From contig CAWCIW010000003.1 of NCBI GenBank assembly GCA_963795825.1, positions 248,001 to 312,000 of the forward strand: DNA of 64,000 bases, given 5' to 3'. The translations under genes and the position numbers were made by a program. Source of the stretch: BOG-908 sp963795825 (GTDB lineage: Bacteria > Pseudomonadota > Alphaproteobacteria > Acetobacterales > Acetobacteraceae). Each line of letters starts with the position of its first letter. Within the stretch, counting starts at the first letter, position 1. Below are positions 27,981-36,795 of this stretch, in pieces. Under the pieces are notes generated by a model. That model did not search any database. It had not been told where the DNA came from and saw nothing but the letters and a program-made list of their open reading frames with translations.

Positions 27981-28556
27981 TCAGGGGAATAATTTTTCCG
28001 ACGACCACGCATCGCCGGCGCGGGTGAACACCGTGCGGTCGTGCAGGCGATACGGCATGTCCTGCCAGAATTCGAAACGGTCCGGCCGCACCCGGAAGCC
28101 GGACCAGTGCGGCGGCCGCGGTATCGCATCGTCCGGATAGCGCCGCTCCAGCTCCGCCACGCGCGCCTCCAGGGTCTCCCGCCGGTCCAGCGGGCGCGAC
28201 TGGTCGGACGCCCAGGCGCCCAGCCGCGACACCCGCGCGCGGCTGGCGAAATACGCGTCGGCCTCGGCGGCGCTCACCGGCGACGCGCGCCCCTCCACGC
28301 GCACTTGGCGCGCCAGGCTCTTCCAGTGGAACAGCAGCGCCACCGCCTGGTTGGCGGCCAGCTCGGCGCCTTTGCGGCTCTGGGTGTTGGTGTAGAACAC
28401 GAAGCCGTCCTGGTCGGCGCCTTTCAGCAGCACCATCCGGGCGGACGGGTGGCCGTCCGGCGTGGCGGTGGCCAGGGTCATGGCGTTGGGGTCGTTGGGC
28501 TCGGTGGCGGTGGCTTCGGCGAGCCAGGCTTGGAATTGGGCGAGAGGGTTTTGCAT
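27981..28556 (-). CDS. pdxH: Pyridoxamine 5'-phosphate oxidase
   Basis: PdxH oxidises pyridoxine or pyridoxamine phosphate to pyridoxal phosphate, using FMN. The 191-residue product has MTLATATPDGHPSARMVLLK and GFVFYTNTQSRKGAELAANQ (FMN site), VRVEGRASPVSAAEADAYF, and the C-terminal RLHDRTVFTRAGDAW. I chose the Met just before QNPLAQFQAWL, because upstream codons come from the repeat. The 250 bp between its stop and the PEP-CTERM gene start contain no gene that I can support. Confidence 0.95.
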   Translation of the reverse strand: MQNPLAQFQAWLAEATATEPNDPNAMTLATATPDGHPSARMVLLKGADQDGFVFYTNTQSRKGAELAANQAVALLFHWKSLARQVRVEGRASPVSAAEADAYFASRARVSRLGAWASDQSRPLDRRETLEARVAELERRYPDDAIPRPPHWSGFRVRPDRFEFWQDMPYRLHDRTVFTRAGDAWSSEKLFP

Positions 28557-28570
28557 GTGCCCTATGTAGG

Positions 28571-28745
28571 CAAGGAAGGCCTTCTTTTCTGAAGAAAAGA
28601 AGCAAAAGACTTTTGCTGTGACGCCTGCCCCGAGGCCCACGCTGCGTCTGCCGGCGCCCACGTTGCAGAACAATTGTATGCCTCGGTGCAGGCGTCGGAA
28701 CAAAAGTCTTTTGCTTCTTTTCTTCAGAAAAGAAGGCCTTCCTTC
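28571..28745. repeat. Inverted-repeat element, copy 13
   Basis: Both arms are GGCCTT-type with a CTTCTTTTCT/AGAAAAGAAG core (28576-28616 and 28699-28745). The spacer is flanked by GACGCCTGC and GTGCAGGCGTC. It separates the polytopic membrane protein gene from pdxH. Confidence 0.87.
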
Positions 28746-28749
28746 CTAC

Positions 28750-30621
28750 CTAGCGCCCGCAAAACGGCCCATGCGGCAACATAGCCGAAAACCGCCCCAT
28801 CCCACCCGGCAAAGTCCAAACCGCCACCCTCTCCCAGCCCCCCGCCCGCAGCGCCAACACCCCGCCCTCACCGGCCGGCAGACCCGCCAGCCCGTCCGGC
28901 GCGCAGGTGACCAGCGCCCAGGTGAACCCCGCCTGCCGCGCATCCTCCAGCGCCGCGGGCGTGGCCGCCAGCTCGCTGCGGAAATCCATGTGCGGCCGGC
29001 GCGGCGGGGTGAACAGGAGCACGCCGCGCAACAGGCTGCCCACCGCGTCGTCGCCGTCGCGCGGCACCACCAGCGCCAGGCGGGCGCCGTCCGGCACCAG
29101 GGCGGCGGTGCGGTGCGCGAAATCCCACAGCAAGGGCTGCGGGGCGTCCAGGTCGAAGCGCAGCAGCCGCGCGCCGGCGAGCGGCAGGAGCACCACGAGC
29201 GCCACCGCGCCGGACGCGGCACGTTTGCGCCACGCGGCCGGCCAGCGCGCGAGCCAGGAAGCGGCGGCGGGGCGCAGCCAGGTGGCGAGGCCCAGCATGA
29301 TCGCCAGCGAGAGTTGGGACATGTAGCGGAAGTAGGAATGCGCGTTGATCGCCCACACGGCCGGGAAATGCGCCACGTAGGTGAACAGCAGGAACGCGTT
29401 GAACCCCACCACGAGGCCGGCGCCGAGCGCCAGCACGATTGCGGCGTGTTGCCAGGGCCGGCGGCGCGCTTCCCGCCACGCCGCATACAGCAGGGCGCCG
29501 ACGGCGATGAAATAGGTGGCTTTCTGGAAGATCGCCCAGGCGATGCCGGCCATGATCTGCGGCAGCAGGTCCAGGTGCCATTCGGCGATCGGCAGCATCT
29601 TCAGCTCGCCGACCGCGAAGTGGCGCAGCACATACCAACGCCAGAGCAGATACAGCGCGAGCGCCGGCGCGCTGGCCAGGCCCACGGCGGCGGTCCACAG
29701 CCTGCGGTTGATCCCCGGGGCGGCGAGGCCCAGAGCCAGCAGCGTGGCGGAGAACGGCAGCAGCAGCCCGAGTGCCGATTGCTTGATCTCCACCATCGCG
29801 GCCAGCACCAGCGCCAGTGCGGCGAGCAGCCCGCCCACTTTGGCGCGCGCCCGCATCGCGGCGAACAGGTCAGTGCCGAGCACCACGGCGAACATCAGCG
29901 TGACGGCGAGCGGGGCCTCGCCGTAGCTGGCGAGGAACACGCGCGGCACGAAGCCGGGGTTGAGCGGGATCGCCAGCAGTAGGCCGGCCGCGATGGCCCA
30001 CCAGGTGGGTTGGCCAGGCAGCGGGGCGAGCACGCGCGCCAGTCGCAGCCCGGCGGCGACGAGGAGCACGGCGTTGAACAGGCTGAGCGCGTTGGCGACC
30101 AGGCTTTGGGTGAGCAGGCCGATGGCGAAGCCGACGAACTGCGTGTTGTAGGGCGCGGCCGGCAGGAACGACCAGCTCGGCGGGCCGCCGTCTTTGGGCA
30201 GGCCAGCGTGGTCGGTGAGATAGGCCAGGTTGGGCAGCAGGTTGAGCCAGGTGTCGATCTGGCTGGGCAGCGCCGGCGCCAGCACCAGGAACAGCGGCGC
30301 GCTGAGCAGCACGGCGCGCCACAGGCCGCTGGGGGTGCCGCTTGCGCGCGATCCTGCTCCGCCGCGCACGCCGGCGGGCGCGCCTCCGCCGCGGGGCCCG
30401 GTAGCCGCGAGCACGGCGAACATGCCGAAGCCGAGGCGCAGCGAGAGCGGCAGCAGCGTGGCCCAGGCGGTCAGCACCAGGCAGCAGGCGCCCCAGCCGG
30501 CCACCAGCGCCGTCTCCGGCGCGGCCCCGGTGATGCGCTGGCCCATCAGCACGAAGGCGAGCGTGACCACGGCCAGGGCGGCCAGCGGCGCCAGGTCGTG
30601 CAGGCCTGGCAGGTAGGTCAG
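28750..30621 (-). CDS. Large polytopic membrane protein, GT39-like in outline
   Basis: About 620 residues with a dozen or more hydrophobic segments (for example PTWWAIAAGLLLAIPLNPGF, AAIVLALGAGLVVGFNAFLL and AVALVVLLPLAGARLLRF). A short soluble C-terminus follows. The layout is like integral-membrane glycosyltransferases or polymer-processing proteins, but I see no decisive catalytic motif. The start is unresolved: no ATG lies near the first helix. A CTG at 30621 overlapping the TGA of the TVP38 gene, or a GTG at 30570, are the candidates. The close overlap with the TVP38 gene indicates one operon with dut. Confidence 0.6.
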   Translation of the reverse strand: MTYLPGLHDLAPLAALAVVTLAFVLMGQRITGAAPETALVAGWGACCLVLTAWATLLPLSLRLGFGMFAVLAATGPRGGGAPAGVRGGAGSRASGTPSGLWRAVLLSAPLFLVLAPALPSQIDTWLNLLPNLAYLTDHAGLPKDGGPPSWSFLPAAPYNTQFVGFAIGLLTQSLVANALSLFNAVLLVAAGLRLARVLAPLPGQPTWWAIAAGLLLAIPLNPGFVPRVFLASYGEAPLAVTLMFAVVLGTDLFAAMRARAKVGGLLAALALVLAAMVEIKQSALGLLLPFSATLLALGLAAPGINRRLWTAAVGLASAPALALYLLWRWYVLRHFAVGELKMLPIAEWHLDLLPQIMAGIAWAIFQKATYFIAVGALLYAAWREARRRPWQHAAIVLALGAGLVVGFNAFLLFTYVAHFPAVWAINAHSYFRYMSQLSLAIMLGLATWLRPAAASWLARWPAAWRKRAASGAVALVVLLPLAGARLLRFDLDAPQPLLWDFAHRTAALVPDGARLALVVPRDGDDAVGSLLRGVLLFTPPRRPHMDFRSELAATPAALEDARQAGFTWALVTCAPDGLAGLPAGEGGVLALRAGGWERVAVWTLPGGMGRFSAMLPHGPFCGR

Positions 30622-31403
30622 GAAAGCGATGATGCGCCCTCGCGTTTGCCCGCCCGCAGCAGCACGAACCCGAGCAGCGCCGAGCCGGCGAACAAAGAAG
30701 CGGCCAGCCCGATCTGGTAGGCGCGGTCCACGTGCACGCCGCTGCCGGCGAGCGCGAACACCGCCGTCTGCGGCAGGTAGCCCAGCAGCGTGGCGGCCAG
30801 GAACGGCCAGGCGGGCATGGCGGACACGCCGGCGAGCAGGTTCAGCGCCAGGTTGTTGCCGACGGGCAGCAGGCGCAGCGTCAGGCTGGCGGTGAAGGGC
30901 CGGGCGGCGATCAGGCGTTGCACGGCGGCGAGGCGGCCGGAGACGCGGCGCGTCGCCCAGTCGCGCGCGACTGCGCGGGCGAACCAGAAATCGGCCAGGC
31001 AGCCCAGCATCTGGGCGAGTAGGGCCAGCGCGCCGCCGTGCCACGCGCCGAACGCATAGCCGCCGGCGAACGCCACCGCCTGGCGGGGTACGCCAGCGGC
31101 CGAGAGGAGCGCGCCGGCTGCGACCAGCGCCGCGGCGCCTTGCCAGGTGGGCTTGGCGTGCGTGAGTAGTCCCGCGCCGAGTTGGCGCGCCGCGTAGCCG
31201 CAGGCCAGCAGGCCGGCGAGCAGGACCAGGCCTTTGACGACGGCGCGCGCGGTGGCGCCGGCCGAAGCGGGGGTGCGCTCTGCCGCGATGTCGATCGGCC
31301 GCAGCGCCGGGTCGCTCGGGCCTGCGCGCGACCCCAACGGCGCCAAGTCAACCGGTGGAGCCAAACCCGCCCTCCCCCCGCGCGGTGGTTTTGGCGAACG
31401 CAT
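30618..31403 (-). CDS. TVP38/TMEM64 (DedA-like) membrane protein
   Basis: A 261-residue protein with five to six membrane segments. The VTT/SNARE-associated domain is recognisable from GVPRQAVAFAGGYAFGAWHG, LTLRLLPVGNNLALNLLAGV and LLGYLPQTAVFALAGSG. Such proteins are thought to act in lipid scrambling or envelope homeostasis; the substrate here is unknown. The first 45 residues are polar and overlap the 3' end of dut by 56 bp, so a later start is possible. It is between dut and the large membrane protein gene on the same strand. Confidence 0.82.
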   Translation of the reverse strand: MRSPKPPRGGRAGLAPPVDLAPLGSRAGPSDPALRPIDIAAERTPASAGATARAVVKGLVLLAGLLACGYAARQLGAGLLTHAKPTWQGAAALVAAGALLSAAGVPRQAVAFAGGYAFGAWHGGALALLAQMLGCLADFWFARAVARDWATRRVSGRLAAVQRLIAARPFTASLTLRLLPVGNNLALNLLAGVSAMPAWPFLAATLLGYLPQTAVFALAGSGVHVDRAYQIGLAASLFAGSALLGFVLLRAGKREGASSLS

Positions 31404-31806
31404 CGACCACGGTGAAGGCCGGCCGCAGGATGGGCACGAACATCATCTGGGCGATCCTGTCGCCGGGGTTGATGGTTACCGGTGGGGTGTCGGGTGCGGC
31501 GCGGTTCCAGGCGCTGACCATGATGGGGCCGGTGTAATCCGCGTCGATCACGCCGACCAGGTTGCCCAGGACCAGGCCGTGTTTGTGGCCGAGGCCGGAG
31601 CGCGGCACGATCAGCGCCGTCATGCCGGACTGGCCCATGTGCAGTGCGAAGCCGGCGGGGATCAGCTGGGCCGGGGCTTGCGGCTGGAGGTGTAGCGGCG
31701 CGTCGAGGCAGGCATGCAGGTCGATCGCGGCGGCCATCTCGCTTTGGTAGCGCGGCAGGCCCCAGGTTTGGAGGCGGTCGTCGAGGATGACGATTTCTAT
31801 GTTCAT
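31348..31806 (-). CDS. dut: dUTP diphosphatase
   Basis: Dut hydrolyses dUTP to dUMP and pyrophosphate, keeping uracil out of DNA and supplying thymidylate synthesis. The 152-residue trimeric-type enzyme shows motif 1 AAIDLHA, motif 2 PRSGLGHKHG, motif 3 GNLVGVIDADYTGPI, motif 4 PGDRIAQMMF and motif 5 RGEGGFGSTG. All five are intact. The start MNIEIVILDDRLQTWGLPRY is typical. It is the first gene of a leftward operon with the TVP38 protein. Confidence 0.96.
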   Translation of the reverse strand: MNIEIVILDDRLQTWGLPRYQSEMAAAIDLHACLDAPLHLQPQAPAQLIPAGFALHMGQSGMTALIVPRSGLGHKHGLVLGNLVGVIDADYTGPIMVSAWNRAAPDTPPVTINPGDRIAQMMFVPILRPAFTVVDAFAKTTARGEGGFGSTG

Positions 31807-31863
31807 CTTTGCTTTGCGTGGGGTCTGTTATCGGGGTTGTGCCTCGGTTTGAGGAGGAGAGAC

Positions 31864-31912
31864 AAGGCAGGCAGTCCTTTTTGCAAAAAGGACCAAAAAC
31901 TTTGTCTCTTTT
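31864..31912. repeat. Inverted-repeat element, orphan arm 14
   Basis: A single GGACC-type arm (GTCCTTTTTGCAAAAAGGAC then CAAAAACTTTGTCTC). It lies at the left edge of the AT-rich island. Its partner arm is not nearby; the next arm is at 33325, on the far side of the island. Confidence 0.78.
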
Positions 31913-31964
31913 CGCTGCGCTTGAGGCGGCCGGGCAAGAGAACGAGAACAGATGCGGACTGCAA

Positions 31965-32744
31965 CTACAATCTGGGAGGTAGTCGAAGCGTACTCTCCGG
32001 CAATTGTATGCGAAGATCTGGAAGCCTCACGGTGCCGGAGAGTATCTCATCCAAACTCGTCCACATCGCTGGCTGGAACCAATCACAAACCAGATTCGGC
32101 AAAGCTATGTGCAAGGCCTCAAACTCAGCACGTGGAACATTTCGAGCCGTACTTAAATACCTCAGGCTACTCATGGCTTGCAAGGAAGCAAAGCTTTTCT
32201 CCACTAATCTTGTATTTGCCAAAAACAATGCCTCCAACGCGAAGCCTTCGAGCGGCCGAAGCGTCAAAATGGGCTGAGGGGTATACATTCCACCCTCGAT
32301 GCCTAATACCCTTAGTTGGCCTTTCATCGGGCGAAGCCATTCTATATCAACGATGTGTTTGGCGTTTTTGATGAATAATCGCTCCAGCTTTTGAAGCGCA
32401 AGAAGTGGTGTGAAGTCCGATACATTCCTTGGTGAGTCAATTTTAAGAACCCTAAGTTCATTGAGAGCAGTAAGCGGTGTAAGATCCCGCGCCATTAAAG
32501 GGTATTCCAAAGCTAGGTATTCTAATCCGACAAAGTTACATAAATCCTCCAGACATTTCTGGTCGACCGCTTGCGCTTCCAGCAAACGAAGTTTCGATTG
32601 AGTTAAAATTTTGCATGAAGATGCTCTTTTGCTCGGGAGGCGCGCGCAGTCCACGTTGGGCGGTATGTCTCCGACGCATTGGTATACTTTGCAATCCGGA
32701 CAGTGCGAATGTAGCCAATACCGAAAATACTCATTCGGGCGCAT
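31965..32744 (-). CDS. Leucine-rich-repeat-like protein on an AT-rich island
   Basis: A 259-residue protein of repeated leucine-rich units (LVGLEYLALEYP-like, LTALNELRVLKIDSP, LLALQKLERLFIKNA, LRPLEGFALEALFLANT, LQAMSSLRYLSTA), with a spacing of about 23-25 residues. A cysteine-containing N-terminus (HCPDCKVYQC) could bind metal. The closing region is a C-terminal cap. Base composition is much lower in GC than the surroundings and codon use is different, so recent acquisition is likely. The function is unknown; similar short LRR proteins sometimes accompany immunity or effector genes. No partner gene was identified. Confidence 0.65.
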   Translation of the reverse strand: MRPNEYFRYWLHSHCPDCKVYQCVGDIPPNVDCARLPSKRASSCKILTQSKLRLLEAQAVDQKCLEDLCNFVGLEYLALEYPLMARDLTPLTALNELRVLKIDSPRNVSDFTPLLALQKLERLFIKNAKHIVDIEWLRPMKGQLRVLGIEGGMYTPQPILTLRPLEGFALEALFLANTRLVEKSFASLQAMSSLRYLSTARNVPRAEFEALHIALPNLVCDWFQPAMWTSLDEILSGTVRLPDLRIQLPESTLRLPPRL

Positions 32745-33045
32745 CGCATTTTAGCTCCATCTAGAATAAATAGAATTTTCAATCACATCTGGATAACATA
32801 TTCACCAGCGGTCGGATAAAAATGGCGCGCTCCAAGGTCGCGTACGGGCAACTAGGCTTCTCGCAGCCCGTTGACGCTGATAACCGCTGTTGCTGCATGC
32901 CTCCAGTGCCCATTGGCTTGGTAAGTCTGATGCCAGGTGAAGCTCCGGTGTATGCCGGCACACGCAGACCGTAACGGTCAGCGCGGATAGCAGCAAGCTC
33001 AGGCGGCTTGCGAGAGCGAGATCGAGCAAAAAATTCGATCGATAA
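32745..33045. other. AT-rich stretch without a supported gene
   Basis: About 300 bp between the LRR gene and a small membrane protein gene. Minus-strand frames of 60-75 codons exist (for example starting MLDLALASRLSLLLSALTVT at 33029). They overlap each other in different frames, lack clear family features, and I do not call them. Confidence 0.4.
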
Positions 33046-33267
33046 TCAGGAGTTTGCAGCGTTACTTTCTAGTGCCGAAAAAAGCGGATCGTCATTGTTG
33101 AGCCAGCAGCTACGCATCCGAGTTCCCAACGCGCTAACGATTATCTCACGCGAAAGAAACGTGGCGTTGATGTTCACGGTACCAACCGCGAGTTGGCTGC
33201 CGATAAGCATTGCCGGAAACAGCAACAACAACCCAAACAGCGCCAACGCCTCGCCTGCAATCCTCAT
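33046..33267 (-). CDS. Small protein with one N-terminal membrane segment
   Basis: A 73-residue product starting MRIAGEALALFGLLLLFPAM, one membrane segment, followed by about 45 polar residues. GAGG lies nine bases before the ATG. It belongs to the AT-rich island and is transcribed toward the LRR gene, about 300 bp away. I do not recognise it. It may be real or a remnant. Confidence 0.4.
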   Translation of the reverse strand: MRIAGEALALFGLLLLFPAMLIGSQLAVGTVNINATFLSREIIVSALGTRMRSCWLNNDDPLFSALESNAANS

Positions 33268-33324
33268 GAAATTGCCTCATTACGATTAACGCAGAGCGCC
33301 CATTTAGCCTGGCCGCGACAGCCC

Positions 33325-33372
33325 AACCAAAAGTTTTTTGCTTCTTTTTTGCAAAAAAGAAGGCCTTACTTC
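33325..33372. repeat. Inverted-repeat element, orphan arm 15
   Basis: A single GGCCTT-type arm (CCAAAAGTTTTTTGCTTC then AAAAAAGAAGGCCTT), preceded by GCCTGGCCGCGACAGCCC, which resembles the right half of a class-two spacer. It lies at the right edge of the AT-rich island, just downstream of the histidine kinase stop. Confidence 0.78.
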
Positions 33373-33377
33373 CTTCC

Positions 33378-36023
33378 TCACTTTACCTCGCCCCCCATCC
33401 CCAGCGCCCCGATCAAAGTCTGCGCCAAAGCCTCCGCGCGGAACGGCTTCTGCAACGTCCCACGTATATGCGGCCCAGGGTCCGCCAAAGCGTCCGGCCC
33501 ATACCCGGTCATCAGCACCACCGGCAACCCAGGCGCCAGGCGCGTCACCTCGGCCGCCAGCTCGATTCCGGTCATGTTCGGCATCGTGAGGTCCGCCAGC
33601 ACCAGATCGACCGGATTGGTGTGCAGCGCCAGCAGCGCGTCGGCGCCGCTCTCCGCCTCGATCACCACGCCGCCCAGCTCCTCGAGTATCGCGCGCGTCA
33701 CCACGCGCACGTCCGTGTCGTCGTCCACCACCAGCACGCGGGCGCTGTCCAGCGCCAGCCGCGCGGCCGGTTCCTGCGGGGCGCCGGGCCGCGCCAGAGA
33801 GACGGCTTCCGCACTCGCGCGCGGCAGGAACACGGTAACGGTGGTGCCCGCATTCTCCCGGCTGACGATGCCGACGCCGCCGCCCATCTGCTGCGCCACG
33901 CCGAGCACCTGCGGCAGCCCCAGCCCGGAGCCGCGGCCCACCGCCTTGGTGGTGAAGAACGGCTCGAACGCCCGGGCCAGCACGTGCGGCGACATGCCCT
34001 CGCCGGTGTCGCTCACATGCACGGCGGCATATTCGCCGGCCGGCGGATCCTCGGCGCGGGCCGGCGGGCCGGTGCGCACGCGCGCGGTGCGTATCGTCAG
34101 CGTGCCGCCATTGGGCATCGCGTCGCGCGCGTTGATCGCCAGGTTGAGCAGCGTGAGTTCCACCTGCGAGGCATCCGCCATCGCGCGCCAGTCGCCGGCG
34201 CCGGGCTGCACCACAACCTGGATGCCGCGCCCGAGCGTGCTCTCCAGCAGCTCCTGCAAGCCAGTCACCAGCGCATCCAGGTCCAGCGCCTCCATCTGCA
34301 GGGTCTGGCGGCGCGCGAACGCCAGCAGCTGGGTGGTGAGCCGGCTGCCGCGGCCGGCGGCGCGCGCCGCATTGGCGAGCAGCGAGGCGGCCCGCGCATC
34401 GCCGAGCTGGGCCACGGGCTTTTCCAGCAGCTCCAGGCAGCCGGTCACCGCCATCAGCAGGTTGTTGAACTCGTGCGCCACGCCGCCGGTGAGCTGGCCC
34501 ACCGCTTCGAGCCGCTGGCTGCGCCGGCGCGCCTCCTCGGCGTCGAGCCGCGCGGTCACGTCCTGCAGGATGGTCACCGCGGATGTCACCTGCCCCTCGG
34601 CATCGCGCAGCGGGCTGGCGCTCACCTCGAGATGGCGCACCGCCAAGTCCGGACAGGCGATGCTCAGCAGCGCGCGCTCGGTGGGTATGCCGCGGCAGGC
34701 GAGCGAGGTGGGCGATTGCGCGCGGGTGATGGGCTGGCCGGCCTGGCGCACGTCGGGCCAGGATGCGTGGGGAAGCTCGCCCGCATACGCGCCGAGCAGG
34801 CGGCGGGCCTCGTGGTTGGCGAACGACAGCGCGTGCCCGGCGGTGTGCACCAGAACGCCCACCGGCATCTGGTCCAGGATCGCGGCCAGGCTGCGCCGTT
34901 GCTCGTCGAGCGCGTGGTTCGCCCGGGCCAGCTCGTTGGTGCGCGCCGCCACGCGCTGGGTGAGGTTGGCGTTGAGTTCGCTGAGTGCCGCCTGCCGTTC
35001 GGCCAGGGATTGCGCGGCGGCGAACAGAGCGCGCCCCACCGCGTCGGTTTCCGCCAGGCCGGGCGGCAGCGGCGTCCAGCTGCCGTCCTCGCCCAGCCGG
35101 CGCGCCGCCTGGGCGAGCGCTTCCACCGGCTTGGCGATGCGCCGGGCCATACGCCGCGCGCCCAGCAGCCCGGCGAGTATTGCCGCCGAGCCGAGCGAGG
35201 CCAGCAGCGTGGTCGATTGCAGCCCGGCCTGCGCCACCAGAGCGCGCGGCGAGGCCACCGCCGCCGTCCAGCGCGAGCCGGCGGACCGGCTGAAGGCGAG
35301 CACCACGCGCGTGCCGTCGATGCCCATGCCATCGCGCACGCCCTCGTCGGCGGTCACGAGGCCGGTCAGGAGGTCGCGGCTGGCGTGGCGGCCCACATAG
35401 GTTTTCGGGTGGACGGTGCGGGCGGCCACGATGCCGTCGGCATCGACGATCGCGGCCGTCCAGCCCGCCTGCAGCTTCTCGTGCATCAGTATGGCCTGCA
35501 GCGCGGTGGTCGGCAGGACGAACACCAGATCGTAGAGATGGCGACCGGACACGCCGACCGGCAGCACCATCTGCGCGCTCAGCCCGGTATCGCCCGGGCG
35601 GACGGAGAGCGGGCGCAGGAAGCTGACGCCCAGGGTCTCGCTTGCCCAGCCGGCGGCGGGTGCTGCCCGGCGCAGCGCCATGCCGGCCGGCACGCCGGTA
35701 TCGAGCAGTTCCTGCCCGTCCTGGTTCACCACCACGATGTCGCCGCCCAGCAGGGTGGTCTCGCGCGCCAGGCGGTCCAGCTCCGGCAGGTCGCCATTCT
35801 GCAGCTCGCGTGTGGCGGCCAGCGTGTGCAGCATGATGCGCGCCTGGTCGAACCGGCTGTCGACGAGCTGGCTCAGCCCGTGCGCCGTCTCGCGCAAGGC
35901 GGTCTCGGCGCCGGCGCGGGCAGTAACGAAGACGCGCCATGTCAGGAGCGTGGAGATGGCCAGTCCGGGCAGCAGCAACAGGGCTGCCAATCGCAGCAGG
36001 CGCGCACGCACCGTGACTTTCAT
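33378..36023 (-). CDS. Hybrid sensor histidine kinase with C-terminal receiver
   Basis: An 881-residue membrane kinase. TM1 is at about 11-33 and a periplasmic cache-like sensor region at about 35-265. TM2 is at about 271-288 (TTLLASLGSAAILAGLLG), with HAMP near 290-345 and a PAS domain near 375-490. HisKA has phospho-acceptor His517 (GGVAHEFNNLL), and the ATPase boxes follow: N (LAINARDAM), G1 (DTGEGM), F (FEPFFTTK) and G2 (GSGLGL). The receiver at the end has the Asp in VLADLTMP and Lys in TLQKPF. The HEFNN type with a fused receiver is common in proteobacteria. The ligand is unknown. The start was set at Met before KVTVRARLL; the frame is open far upstream but without family features. Confidence 0.93.
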   Translation of the reverse strand: MKVTVRARLLRLAALLLLPGLAISTLLTWRVFVTARAGAETALRETAHGLSQLVDSRFDQARIMLHTLAATRELQNGDLPELDRLARETTLLGGDIVVVNQDGQELLDTGVPAGMALRRAAPAAGWASETLGVSFLRPLSVRPGDTGLSAQMVLPVGVSGRHLYDLVFVLPTTALQAILMHEKLQAGWTAAIVDADGIVAARTVHPKTYVGRHASRDLLTGLVTADEGVRDGMGIDGTRVVLAFSRSAGSRWTAAVASPRALVAQAGLQSTTLLASLGSAAILAGLLGARRMARRIAKPVEALAQAARRLGEDGSWTPLPPGLAETDAVGRALFAAAQSLAERQAALSELNANLTQRVAARTNELARANHALDEQRRSLAAILDQMPVGVLVHTAGHALSFANHEARRLLGAYAGELPHASWPDVRQAGQPITRAQSPTSLACRGIPTERALLSIACPDLAVRHLEVSASPLRDAEGQVTSAVTILQDVTARLDAEEARRRSQRLEAVGQLTGGVAHEFNNLLMAVTGCLELLEKPVAQLGDARAASLLANAARAAGRGSRLTTQLLAFARRQTLQMEALDLDALVTGLQELLESTLGRGIQVVVQPGAGDWRAMADASQVELTLLNLAINARDAMPNGGTLTIRTARVRTGPPARAEDPPAGEYAAVHVSDTGEGMSPHVLARAFEPFFTTKAVGRGSGLGLPQVLGVAQQMGGGVGIVSRENAGTTVTVFLPRASAEAVSLARPGAPQEPAARLALDSARVLVVDDDTDVRVVTRAILEELGGVVIEAESGADALLALHTNPVDLVLADLTMPNMTGIELAAEVTRLAPGLPVVLMTGYGPDALADPGPHIRGTLQKPFRAEALAQTLIGALGMGGEVK

Positions 36024-36101
36024 CTGCCCACCATAACGTGTTCTTAAGGGTCGGGTAACCTCGCGCGCGCATCTTCGGCACGGAACGAGGAGTGTGGCAG
36101 G

Positions 36102-36332
36102 ATGGAAATCATTTGCATTCAGGGTGAAGCGCCCGGGCGTATCGTCGCCACGCTGTCGCATGGCGCCAAGGTGCGTCAGCTGCCGATGACGGTGATGCGC
36201 CACCAGGCCGGCGGCTGGCAGGTGGCCGATGCCGAAGGCGGGTTCGGGCCGCGTTGCAGCGCGGTGACGACGGCGGTGCTGCTCGAGGCGAGCGAGGCGT
36301 TTCTGGGCGACGAGGTGATGCAGGCCGCCTGA
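36102..36332 (+). CDS. Small conserved-looking protein of unknown function
   Basis: A 76-residue product, MEIICIQGEAPGRIVATLSH..., with no signal or membrane segment. GAGGAG lies about ten bases before the ATG, and the gene is divergent from the histidine kinase with 78 bp between starts. The codon pattern is like its neighbours. I do not recognise it. A link to the kinase is possible from position only. Confidence 0.5.
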   Translation: MEIICIQGEAPGRIVATLSHGAKVRQLPMTVMRHQAGGWQVADAEGGFGPRCSAVTTAVLLEASEAFLGDEVMQAA

Positions 36333-36795
36333 GGCCGCCGACGGGAGGCGCTCTGGCCGGGAACGCCCTGCGCAGCAACGCCAGGCGTGTGATGCCGCAG
36401 GCGACGGCCGGCCTGGCGGCACGCAACCTACAGTGCGAATGTCGCGCGGCATGCGATTCGCCAGCCCGTAGAACACGCAAGCAAATCACCGGTCCCGCTT
36501 CTCGCGCGCGCAATGCGGACTACAACACTCGGCCACATGCCTGCCGCAGGCTGCAATTTGTCAGTGGTATCATTAAGCCTGCACGACATACATATGCATG
36601 GCATCGCCGTGCCCCGAACGCGATGCTGCAGGACGAATTGCTCGCAGCGATACATTGCCGCACGCGAACGACAGGCGACACTTCAACCGAGGTCTAAGCG
36701 CCGGGGAACCGCATAGCCAAGCCGGCCGGGCCGTGCTCTACCATTTCGCACGCCGCATGCCGGCGCTGTCACAGCGTAAGAGAGCGATCCCGAGA
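36333..36795. other. Intergenic stretch, no supported gene
   Basis: About 460 bp between a small gene and the beta-propeller gene. GC is lower than average in its right half, with a TATGCATGGCAT-rich patch near 36590-36605 that could hold promoter elements. I see no repeat element, RNA gene or convincing reading frame. Confidence 0.4.
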
